This document shows positions 1 through 5,998 of a stretch of DNA of 6,875 nt, in pieces. The stretch spans positions 1-6,875 of the forward strand of contig JADGRK010000136.1 in the NCBI GenBank assembly GCA_017880985.1, in the 5' to 3' direction. Made by a program: the position numbers and the translations under genes. Position 1 is the first letter of the stretch. Each line of letters opens with the position of its first letter. A model generated the notes under the pieces. That model was not told the DNA's origin and did no database searches. It saw only the letters and a program-made list of their open reading frames with translations. Origin of the DNA: Rhodoferax sp. (GTDB lineage: Bacteria > Pseudomonadota > Gammaproteobacteria > Burkholderiales > Burkholderiaceae_C).

Positions 1-207
1 GCTGGCGAGCCCACCCCGTGGCGACCGCGAATGGGGCCGACGACCGGACACCCAATCCACCAGCCGAACGAGGTGACGGGTACGCCGAATTCAAATTGGG
101 TCCATCGTGGCTGCGGAAGTTTGCGGTCTGTGACATTGACCGCTTGACCGGCCGGACCCGGTCCACCGTCGCTGTCGCCATTCCCCGATTGCAGACGTTC
201 AAACGCG
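1..207. other. Non-coding stretch downstream of the metal permease gene
   Basis: This segment follows the permease stop codon. No recognisable protein was found in any frame. A minus-strand frame starting with ATG at 181 stays open to the window edge (60 codons), but its product resembles no family and carries no Walker A motif, so it is not the missing ATPase. A plus-strand frame from the GTG at 18 also has no family look and runs antisense into the permease gene. Two short inverted repeats lie at 123-163. The segment may be a dispersed intergenic repeat of a kind common in Burkholderiales, which is only an impression. Confidence 0.55.
123..163. repeat. Two adjacent short inverted repeats after the permease gene
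   Basis: GCGGTC at 123-128 pairs with GACCGC at 138-143 across a 9-base loop. GACCGG at 146-151 pairs with CCGGTC at 158-163 across a 6-base loop. TTGACCG is also directly repeated at 136-142 and 144-150. The hairpins lie 45 to 85 bp past the permease stop, where a transcript end would be expected. No T-run follows on the minus strand, so a classical intrinsic terminator is not supported. They could slow RNA decay, belong to a dispersed repeat, or be chance in GC-rich DNA. Confidence 0.35.
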
Positions 208-978
208 TCAGGGCTGCACGCCGTTCGAGCGCCATAGGGTTGCTGCTGCCAAGGCGCACGCCGCAAGGGTCCAAACGATCACGGCACCAGAGGGAAGGTC
301 AAACAATGCGGAAAGCGCCAAACCGGTTGCGTAACCCAGTGCACCGATTCCGTAGGCGATAGCGTAGCGGCGCATCCCGCGATGCTGGCGCGTGCCGAGC
401 GCCGGAATGATGAGGCTTGAGAACACAAGGTACACACCCACGAGTTGCACCGAGGCCGTGACCGCGAGCGCAAACACCGCATAGAAGCCGAAGCGCCCGA
501 GCCGCTGCACCCAGCCCTGCCACAGGGCGAGTAACAACAGCGCCGACACGCCCGCGAGCCACAGCAATTGGGTCGTGTTGACCCACAGGATTTGCCCGAC
601 CAGCAGGTCTTTCAAATGCTCGCCGCCATGCGGGTTGCTAGAGAGCATCAGGATGCCGGCACAGGCCGCGAGAATGAACATCACCCCAATCAAGGCTTCC
701 TGTTGTTGCGGTGCACGCCGCTCGGTCCAGGTCAGCAGCCAGGCGCCAAGCAAGGCGGCACACACCGCTGCGACCTGGACCGCGATACCGCCCTCGGGCA
801 TGCCCAGCGCGTCAGCCGCAATGACGCCGAGCCCGGCAATCTGTGCAATCGCCAGATCAATGAAGACGATGCCCCGGTCCAGCACCTGCGTACCCAGCGG
901 CACATGCGTGGCGAGCACCAGCAGTCCGGCAATCAAGGCCGGGCCGAGGATGCCCCAGTCAAGGGCGCTCCAGTTCAT
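208..978 (-). CDS. Metal (zinc-type) ABC transporter permease, ABC-3 family
   Basis: This 256-residue integral inner-membrane protein is the channel subunit of a divalent-metal importer, ZnuB-like. Seen in the sequence: multiple hydrophobic segments typical of ABC-3 permeases, a conserved DLAIAQIAGLG stretch near residues 41-51, the segment NPHGGEHLKDLLVGQILWV at about 115-133, and a VGVYLVFSSLIIPA segment at about 180-193 matching the family's VG..LV..LL..PA signature. DLPSGAVIV at 227-235 matches the usual PTG motif near the C-terminus. Length is normal for the family and no break is visible. Its ATG overlaps the stop of the upstream binding-protein gene as ATGA (975-978), indicating translational coupling; GGAG lies about 8 bases upstream. 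H117 and H121 in the HGGEH turn could touch metal, which is inference. Zinc specificity rests on the neighbouring binding protein. Confidence 0.93.
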   Translation of the reverse strand: MNWSALDWGILGPALIAGLLVLATHVPLGTQVLDRGIVFIDLAIAQIAGLGVIAADALGMPEGGIAVQVAAVCAALLGAWLLTWTERRAPQQQEALIGVMFILAACAGILMLSSNPHGGEHLKDLLVGQILWVNTTQLLWLAGVSALLLLALWQGWVQRLGRFGFYAVFALAVTASVQLVGVYLVFSSLIIPALGTRQHRGMRRYAIAYGIGALGYATGLALSALFDLPSGAVIVWTLAACALAAATLWRSNGVQP

Positions 979-1892
979 CGCTTGACTCCGGCTGACAGCA
1001 GGCGCGCCAAGGTGTCATCGAACAAGCCGAACAAATCCTTCGCGCCATCGGTGCCGCCCACGGTGAAGGGGATCTTCACCGCCGCAACACCGGCGTTCTT
1101 GCTCAGCCATTCAGAGGGCTTCGGATCCTGATAGGCGGCGTACAGCGTCATGCGCGCCTGGACGTTCTTCAACGAAGCAAGGACCTCCTGCAAATGCGAG
1201 GCGGTGGGTTCCACGCCAGGCTTGGGTTCCAGCACCGCAACTTCTTTCAGCCCCAACCAGTCGTACAGGTAGACAAAGGCCTTGTGCTGGGACACCACGG
1301 CCGCCCCTTTGAGCGGTGCCGCCTGTGTCGTCCAGCGGCCGATGGCCTGCTGCCAACGCTGCGAAAAGTCGGCCAGGCGCTGCGCGTACTGGCTGGCGTG
1401 AGCAGAGTCAACTTGCGCCAGCCGCGCACCCAGAGCCCTTGCCACCTGCGCGATATTGCGCGGGTCGGTCTGAATGTGCGGGTTGCCCGCAGCGTGCACG
1501 TCGCCTTGCGAGCGGTCCAATTGGCCCGGAACGTCCAACTTGCGGACAAAATCGGCCGCCGCGAAGTTGCCGGGCTGTCCGGGCTGAACCCGGGCGTTGC
1601 CCGACTGCTGCAGCAACACGGGCAACCAGCCAATCTCAAGTTCGGCGCCGGTACAAACAACAAGATCCGCGTTGCGCGCCCGCGCAATCAGGCTGGGTTT
1701 GGCCTGAATCTGGTGCGGGTCCTGCAAGGCACTGGTTGCCACCGACACGTCGACCAGGTTGCCACCGAGTTCCTGGGCCAATGCGCCCCATTCGGGCTCA
1801 CAGGCAAAGACACGCAGCGCGGCCTGCGCAGGAAGTGCCAGCAGCAGCAGCGGTGCGGCGAGCAGGGCAAACACAGTTTTTCGATTCATCAT
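975..1892 (-). CDS. Zinc-type ABC transporter periplasmic solute-binding protein (cluster A-I)
   Basis: This 305-residue exported protein captures a divalent metal in the periplasm and hands it to the permease encoded next. Residues 1-24 form a signal peptide (basic MMNRK, Leu/Ala core, AQA cleavage site). Expected metal ligands are H60 in DPHQIQAKPS, H139 in GNPHIQTDP, H203 in SQHKAF and probably D282 in GGTDGAKD. A His rather than Glu at the third position fits zinc-type (ZnuA-like) rather than manganese-type members; this is family knowledge applied here. The long His-rich loop of enterobacterial ZnuA is absent, with only H133 near H139. C31 and C80 could form a disulfide. A clear AAGGA sits 7-8 bases before the first of two ATG codons (1892 and 1889); the first is used here. 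It starts 28 bp after the barrel gene and overlaps the permease gene by 4 bp, so an operon is very likely. Confidence 0.93.
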   Translation of the reverse strand: MMNRKTVFALLAAPLLLLALPAQAALRVFACEPEWGALAQELGGNLVDVSVATSALQDPHQIQAKPSLIARARNADLVVCTGAELEIGWLPVLLQQSGNARVQPGQPGNFAAADFVRKLDVPGQLDRSQGDVHAAGNPHIQTDPRNIAQVARALGARLAQVDSAHASQYAQRLADFSQRWQQAIGRWTTQAAPLKGAAVVSQHKAFVYLYDWLGLKEVAVLEPKPGVEPTASHLQEVLASLKNVQARMTLYAAYQDPKPSEWLSKNAGVAAVKIPFTVGGTDGAKDLFGLFDDTLARLLSAGVKR

Positions 1893-1905
1893 GGCGTGAT
1901 CCTTG
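1882..1905 (-). promoter_or_regulatory. Ribosome binding site of the solute-binding protein gene
   Basis: AAGGA lies on the minus strand 7 to 8 bases before the paired ATG codons at 1892 and 1889, in the 28-bp gap after the barrel gene. It supports independent loading of ribosomes and fixes the start at this double ATG. Confidence 0.6.
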
Positions 1906-1920
1906 GGTGAAGTAAAGGGT

Positions 1921-3318
1921 TCAATAACTGTGCGCGCCGTGCGCGCCCAGACTCATTTGGTACTGGAGGAAGACCTGGTTATCCGCCAGCCCTTCTCTTG
2001 ATTTGTCCTGCGCAAACTGCAAACGCACGCGGGAGAACTCGCTCGGGTTGAAGTCCAGCATGAGCGTATTTTTGCTTGGCTGGTAAGCGCTGCTTGTGAA
2101 CGAGGCGGCATTGATACCGTAGTCCGGCGTGCCCGGATTCAAGCGCTCGGTTCGCAGGCCAAGCCGCCAGCTCGGCATGAATTGATAGACGCCTTGCAGA
2201 TACCAGCCCGATTGCACGGCACGGTAAGCGTCCGACAGGTTGGCGTGACTCACGTCATAGGTGAGGCTGCCGCTGCGCGTGCTGCGCAGGTACTCGCCTT
2301 GCAACTTGAAGTTGGTTTGCGTGGCATTGCCGTTGGGTGCCCATTTCCAGACGCCGTCGACCACCCCGACGCGCGTGTTGCCGGTGAACACGTTGTTGAC
2401 CATGCTGCCCGTGGCGTCCAGCGTCGTCAGGCCCTGGTCATTGGCCTGGGCCGTCAGCCACGATAAACCGGCACGCCAGTTGTGGCTGTCGCCGATGTCG
2501 CCTCCGGTGTGAGCGGTCAACGCAGTCATGCCCGCGCCATTGCGGCCGGTGTCGCTGCCCGGAAAACTGCGGCCACGACCCAGCTCGGCGCCCAGTTCAA
2601 TGTATTGGTCGGTGGGAGCCAGCCAGTGGAGCTGCAGGCCGTCGTCACCGTATTGCGTGCCGAGCAAGGCTTGGTACGCCAAGGGGTTGTCAACGAAGTC
2701 CCAGGTGTGGGCGTGCTGCGAGTTTAGGTAGCCCACGCCAGAAAAGAAACGGCCCGCCTTCAACGAGAAGCCATTGCCCAATGATGTCGTCTGGATATAG
2801 GCTTCCTCGACCGAAACGGTGTCGTCTGGGTGCAGCGATATATTGGCGGTACCGCGCAGCCAGGGATCGATATTCGCTGCCAGGCCGAGTTCGGATTCGG
2901 CGAGGCTGAAGCCCCGCGAACCGGGCCCGGCAGCAGCGCCGGTTGGCAACTGAAAACCGCTCAGGTGGTAGCTGGCCGGGTCCCGCGAAGTTCGGGTATA
3001 GCCGCCCGAGAGGATCAAGGACATGGCCGGATTGAAGGCGTTGGCACCGCCGACCGATGCTGCGGCCGCAGGTGCTGCTGCCGCTGGCACGGCCAAAGCC
3101 GCATCTGCCGTGGCCGGTGGTGGTGTTGCGGCGACGCGCTCCGCCACCACAAGGCGCTGCTCCATCGCCTGCAGCCGTGCTTCGTAGGCGGCGCGCATGG
3201 CTTCAATTTCCTGTCGAAGCAATTGAATTTCGGAGGGGGTGGTGGGTGCGCTATCGGCAGACGCACAGAACGGCGCGGCCAAGGCGAGTGCGAAGCTCGC
3301 CGATAAAATCTTATGCAT
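1921..3318 (-). CDS. Outer-membrane beta-barrel (porin-like) protein with N-terminal coiled coil, linked to zinc uptake
   Basis: This 465-residue protein probably passes metal, or a metal complex, across the outer membrane for the ABC importer encoded downstream. That role is inferred from gene order. A signal peptide covers residues 1-21 with a likely cut after ASA. Residues 28-62 are charged heptad-like sequence predicted to form a coiled coil, as in trimeric porin families. A long Ala/Pro linker spans about 63-93. From about 97 to the end the protein shows alternating amphipathic strands, with a final strand ending in an aromatic residue (Y465), as barrel-assembly signals do. A conserved-looking segment, GRFFSGVGYLNSQHAHTWDF, at 189-208 carries two histidines, and the C-terminus is His-rich (GAHGAHSY). 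No TonB box or plug domain was seen, so a TonB-dependent receptor is unlikely although homologues may carry that label. The ATG has only a weak upstream purine run (AAAGAA). Confidence 0.8.
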   Translation of the reverse strand: MHKILSASFALALAAPFCASADSAPTTPSEIQLLRQEIEAMRAAYEARLQAMEQRLVVAERVAATPPPATADAALAVPAAAAPAAAASVGGANAFNPAMSLILSGGYTRTSRDPASYHLSGFQLPTGAAAGPGSRGFSLAESELGLAANIDPWLRGTANISLHPDDTVSVEEAYIQTTSLGNGFSLKAGRFFSGVGYLNSQHAHTWDFVDNPLAYQALLGTQYGDDGLQLHWLAPTDQYIELGAELGRGRSFPGSDTGRNGAGMTALTAHTGGDIGDSHNWRAGLSWLTAQANDQGLTTLDATGSMVNNVFTGNTRVGVVDGVWKWAPNGNATQTNFKLQGEYLRSTRSGSLTYDVSHANLSDAYRAVQSGWYLQGVYQFMPSWRLGLRTERLNPGTPDYGINAASFTSSAYQPSKNTLMLDFNPSEFSRVRLQFAQDKSREGLADNQVFLQYQMSLGAHGAHSY

Positions 3319-3451
3319 GGGTTTTCATTCTTTGAAACATTGCGGGACAGACCGCAGCTACGCAAAGCGAGCCAGCTCTGTCCTCAACTGATTAGGACAA
3401 TGAACGACGCCCAGCCGCGCGCTGCGCAACCCGGACGTTATGAGGCAAGAA
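3319..3451 (-). promoter_or_regulatory. Gap before the barrel gene with a small inverted repeat; possible internal promoter
   Basis: The 133 bp between the small exported-protein gene and the barrel gene is large enough to hold a promoter or operator. TGTCCT at 3379-3384 and AGGACA at 3394-3399 form a perfect 6-bp inverted repeat with a 9-base centre, which could be a hairpin or a regulator site. A half-site-like GTTATG lies near 3437-3442, but no full AT-rich palindrome of the Zur/Fur type was found by eye. No convincing -35/-10 pair was identified. Confidence 0.25.
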
Positions 3452-3799
3452 TCAGTGCAGGGGGAAAGGTGGAGCCCGGCTGTCGTAGGCACGCGTGGCT
3501 GCCGTCAACAGGATGCCGCGCAGCTCGACAAGCGCTGCCTCATGGAGCACCCGCGCCGGGGGCAAGTGGGAAGATGAGACCAGTGGCGCACCGCCGATTA
3601 ACGCTGCTGCGCTGAGACACAGGTCGCAACGATCCTGGTGGATCGCCTGCTTGCCATCGTTTTGGTCAGCTTGGTTCGAAGGCAGGTGCGAAAGCACGTG
3701 CCAGGTCGCGGCTGTCTGCGCCATCGGCAGCAGCAATACAAGCCACAGCAGCCACACCAGGTGGCGATGTGTGAACGTGTGGCGTCGCGTGGTGTGCAT
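3452..3799 (-). CDS. Small exported His/Cys protein, DUF2946-like, at the head of the metal-uptake cluster
   Basis: This 115-residue protein has no assigned function. The N-terminus (MHTTRRHTFTHRH) is basic and His-rich, followed by a hydrophobic segment at about 14-31, giving a signal peptide or membrane anchor. The mature part holds WHVLSH at 33-38, HQDRCDLC at 54-61 with C58 and C61 as a CxxC pair, and a C-terminal SRAPPFPLH. A hydrophobic leader, a central C.LC motif and a C-terminal R.PP tail recall DUF2946 proteins, which often sit beside metal-receptor genes; this assignment is tentative. About ten histidines plus the CxxC suggest metal handling, which is inference. The frame can be extended to a TTG at 3904 (150 residues), but the ATG at 3799 puts the signal sequence at the N-terminus. 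No good ribosome site precedes it. The barrel gene starts 133 bp downstream. Confidence 0.62.
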   Translation of the reverse strand: MHTTRRHTFTHRHLVWLLWLVLLLPMAQTAATWHVLSHLPSNQADQNDGKQAIHQDRCDLCLSAAALIGGAPLVSSSHLPPARVLHEAALVELRGILLTAATRAYDSRAPPFPLH

Positions 3800-3891
3800 G
3801 GCGGTGCGATGGTAGCCGAAACGTTGAACGGCTGCTTTCTCTAGCCCCGACCGCCTCCTTAACCCGGCTTCCGCTGTTGGCGAGTCAATTC

Positions 3892-4002
3892 TGACGGACC
3901 GCAATCAGTCTGAACCCCAAATTGGTGACTCCGGCACAAACAGCTCCGAGCAGCCGGGCAGGGGTTACCTTGGGCGGACCAACCCCTGACCACTGTCCGT
4001 CA
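3892..4002 (-). repeat. Nested inverted repeats, candidate structured leader RNA
   Basis: TGACGGAC at 3892-3899 and GTCCGTCA at 3995-4002 are perfect 8-bp complements enclosing two smaller hairpins: CAGGGGTT at 3959-3966 with AACCCCTG at 3981-3988, and CCGGC at 3931-3935 with GCCGG at 3953-3957. A second AACCCC at 3913-3918 could also pair with GGGGTT at 3961-3966, giving mutually exclusive pairings. Transcribed leftward, this would be a branched RNA about 90 bases ahead of the first metal-cluster gene. No known riboswitch class was recognised. Short repeats of this size can arise by chance in GC-rich DNA. Confidence 0.3.
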
Positions 4003-4064
4003 AGCGGTTTACAACCCAAAAACATCAATCAAAGTGGCTTACAGACCGCGAGCAACATGCGCAG

Positions 4065-4087
4065 ACAGCTATCAAAAACATAGCTGT
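4065..4087. repeat. Perfect palindrome downstream of the peptidase gene
   Basis: ACAGCTAT at 4065-4072 and ATAGCTGT at 4080-4087 are perfect 8-bp complements around the 7-base loop CAAAAAC. It begins about 10 bp after the peptidase stop. On the minus strand no T-run follows the stem; on the plus strand only TTT does. It may act as a weak terminator or RNA-stabilising hairpin. Similar AGCTAT-rich palindromes are, from memory, dispersed in Comamonadaceae intergenic DNA. Confidence 0.5.
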
Positions 4088-4097
4088 TTAATGGGCG

Positions 4098-5966
4098 CTA
4101 CTGAACGCTGGCCGGGTAGTGCTCCCCGACCCAGCGCTCAAACTGCTGGCACATGGCCTGGTCCGATTCGCCGTTGTCGGCAATCACCTCAGCGCCGTGC
4201 ACGATGCGGATGGTGGCGTCGAGGTTGGTGGCTGTAGGGGGCGGGTAGTCGCGCGTGGCGGCGGCGGCCATCTGGCTCTGGGCTTCTTGCCAGGCAAGCG
4301 CTACCGTCTGGTTGCAACTGTCGGCCAGGTACTTTGGGTTGAAGGGCTCTCCGGTCAGGCTCAGCAGCGTGTCGTTGTGGCTGATGCCGTTGCCCCGGGA
4401 CCAGTAATGCTCGGCCAGTTGCGGGCCGATGGCCGGGTTGTCGGTGAGGTAGCCGTACTGGCGCTCAAAGTAGGCGCGCGTCTGGTACACCGCCATATTG
4501 GCCAGCAAATAGCCGTGGTAGGCGGCGGCCGACTCCTGATTCAGCAGATGCGGAATCGACAGCAAGGGGCGCGGCCCGACTGCGACGCCCAGGATGCGCT
4601 GCTCGCACTCGCGCGCCAGCGCCAGCACACGTTCGGGCGTGAGTTGCTCGTCCGGCAACTGGTACAGCGCGCGCTCAAAGTAGGGCACGACCAGAATGCC
4701 ACGCTCTGCGAATGCCGCAAAAGGTTGCGTGGTCTCGATACGGGCGTGAATCAGCTCGTCCGGGATTGGCTCGCCTTTGGCATTGCGCGCATAGCGCTTG
4801 AGCCAGTCGGCATCATCAAGCAAGCTGTCACAAAACATGGATTGGGTCTCGGCGTAGGCCATCGAGGTCGGGGCGAACTCCTGCGAGAAACACGGTGAGT
4901 TTTGCGTCACATTGGCAAAGTGCGCGGCGTGGCCGCCTTCATGGAACAAGGTGTTGATGGCGCGCGCGCCGCTGCCAATCTGATCCGGCTTGGCGTTGGC
5001 CGTGAAATTGATCTGCCCGGCCACCCAATGCCCCTGGCCATCAAAGTACGAAGGAATGGGACCGTGGCAAAAGCCATTCTGGTATTTGCCGGTGCGCTCC
5101 AGCAGGTCGAGCTGCAGGGTCGCGCCGCGGTAGGCGATGCCCAGGCGGCGAAAGCTCTCGATCCAGCGTTGCAGCCCCTTGGCAAATGAGAAATAGGGAT
5201 CAAGCTGGCGCGTCACGTCGCCGCTGACGTGGAAGCGCAGGTTCCAGGGCTGGGTCGCGTCGGCACCGTGCGAACGCGTCAGGTCGCTCAATGCACGCTC
5301 GTTGGCCGCGCGCGTGCGAAGCTCGAAGTCGTCCAGAATCGTGAACAATTGCGCGGCCGACATCTGCTCGTTCTTCTGCACCTTGTAGTCAAAATAGTTC
5401 CCGAAGCCTTGCGCGCGGGCAAAGGCATTGCGTTTTTTGATGATGTCGAGCCAGCCGTGCGCTAGCACCCAGCGCTCCAGCGACATCAGTGCGTCATGCG
5501 AGCTCTTGCGTGCCGCCTGATTGCGGTTGGTGGACAGATTGGTGCTGAGCGTGCTCAACGTGGCGTCTTCAAGCTGGCCGGCTTCACCCACATGCTGCAA
5601 CACCAGATCGCGCCGCTGGGCGAACAGCTCGGCCTCCAGTTGGATCAGCTCACTCATCCGTTGGCGCGCTGCGTCGTTGTCAATGATGTTGCTCTCGAAC
5701 AGGGCCAGCCATCCCTTGAGACCATGGCGCAGCGCGCGCTCGGCTTCATCCGGATCGGTCGCGCCCAGGCCGGCCAGTGCGCTTCGCACTGCAGCCAGGC
5801 GCGCTGGGTCGGAAATGAAGTTCTTGTAGGCTTCTTCGGCGCGGGCAAAGCCGGCGTCGTCGCTTGAGGTGGCCATGTAGGTGGCCCAGAACAGGTCTTC
5901 CTTGGTCTTGTGAACGGCGGAATAGTCGGTGTTAAGGGTGTCAAACAGCTGGCGCGCAGATTGCAT
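4098..5966 (-). CDS. M3-family zinc metallopeptidase (oligopeptidase)
   Basis: This 622-residue enzyme should cleave short peptides in the cytoplasm; no signal peptide is present. The zinc site is visible: FHEGGHAAHF with H342 and H346 as ligands and E343 as catalytic base, and E373 in MAYAETQSMF as the third ligand, at the spacing expected for family M3 (thimet oligopeptidase/oligoendopeptidase type). Y483, H484 and Y486 in AAYHGYLLA match the Tyr/His region that lines the active site in this family. The N-terminal half is mostly helical, as usual. Length is normal and the frame is intact. The ATG at 5966 has AGAG about 8 bases upstream and lies 32 bp after the hydrolase stop, suggesting a shared transcript. 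The family is clear; the natural substrate is unknown. A link to the zinc-uptake genes downstream is not implied merely because the enzyme binds zinc. Confidence 0.92.
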   Translation of the reverse strand: MQSARQLFDTLNTDYSAVHKTKEDLFWATYMATSSDDAGFARAEEAYKNFISDPARLAAVRSALAGLGATDPDEAERALRHGLKGWLALFESNIIDNDAARQRMSELIQLEAELFAQRRDLVLQHVGEAGQLEDATLSTLSTNLSTNRNQAARKSSHDALMSLERWVLAHGWLDIIKKRNAFARAQGFGNYFDYKVQKNEQMSAAQLFTILDDFELRTRAANERALSDLTRSHGADATQPWNLRFHVSGDVTRQLDPYFSFAKGLQRWIESFRRLGIAYRGATLQLDLLERTGKYQNGFCHGPIPSYFDGQGHWVAGQINFTANAKPDQIGSGARAINTLFHEGGHAAHFANVTQNSPCFSQEFAPTSMAYAETQSMFCDSLLDDADWLKRYARNAKGEPIPDELIHARIETTQPFAAFAERGILVVPYFERALYQLPDEQLTPERVLALARECEQRILGVAVGPRPLLSIPHLLNQESAAAYHGYLLANMAVYQTRAYFERQYGYLTDNPAIGPQLAEHYWSRGNGISHNDTLLSLTGEPFNPKYLADSCNQTVALAWQEAQSQMAAAATRDYPPPTATNLDATIRIVHGAEVIADNGESDQAMCQQFERWVGEHYPASVQ

Positions 5967-5998
5967 GTGGGTCTCTTTTTGGGTGGGTGATCACAAGG

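Larger units (their letters stand above)
3800..4097. other. Intergenic region between the peptidase gene and the metal cluster
   Basis: About 300 bp without a supported gene. It would hold the promoter and leader of the metal cluster. It contains nested inverted repeats at 3892-4002, an exact ribosome-site-like TTAAGGAGG at 3854-3862 with no start codon within reach, and a palindrome at 4065-4087. No good sigma-70 promoter pair was recognised, and no AT-rich Zur/Fur-type palindrome was seen. Confidence 0.5.

Noticed and set aside
123..163. Intrinsic terminator after the permease gene
   Set aside because: Stems are present but no T-run follows on the transcribed strand.
1..181. Minus-strand frame open to the window edge, considered as the missing ATPase
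   Set aside because: No Walker A motif or nucleotide-binding-domain character in 60 codons, where it should appear by about residue 40.
18..362. Plus-strand open frame of 114 codons from a GTG
   Set aside because: Its product has no family features, is rich in Arg and Pro as shadow frames in GC-rich DNA are, and its second half is antisense to the clear permease gene.
1838..1852. CAG/CTG-like short tandem repeat
   Set aside because: It encodes the leucine core of the signal peptide and is explained by coding sequence.
1194..1910. Plus-strand open frame of 238 codons
   Set aside because: Antisense to the solute-binding protein gene, with no recognisable domain; a shadow frame.
1921..3318. 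Barrel protein as a TonB-dependent receptor
   Set aside because: At 465 residues with an N-terminal coiled coil and no plug domain or TonB box, it fits a porin-like barrel better.
4119..4898. Long plus-strand open frame of 259 codons
   Set aside because: It lies antisense within the M3 peptidase gene, whose active-site motifs are intact; the plus frame is a codon-bias shadow.
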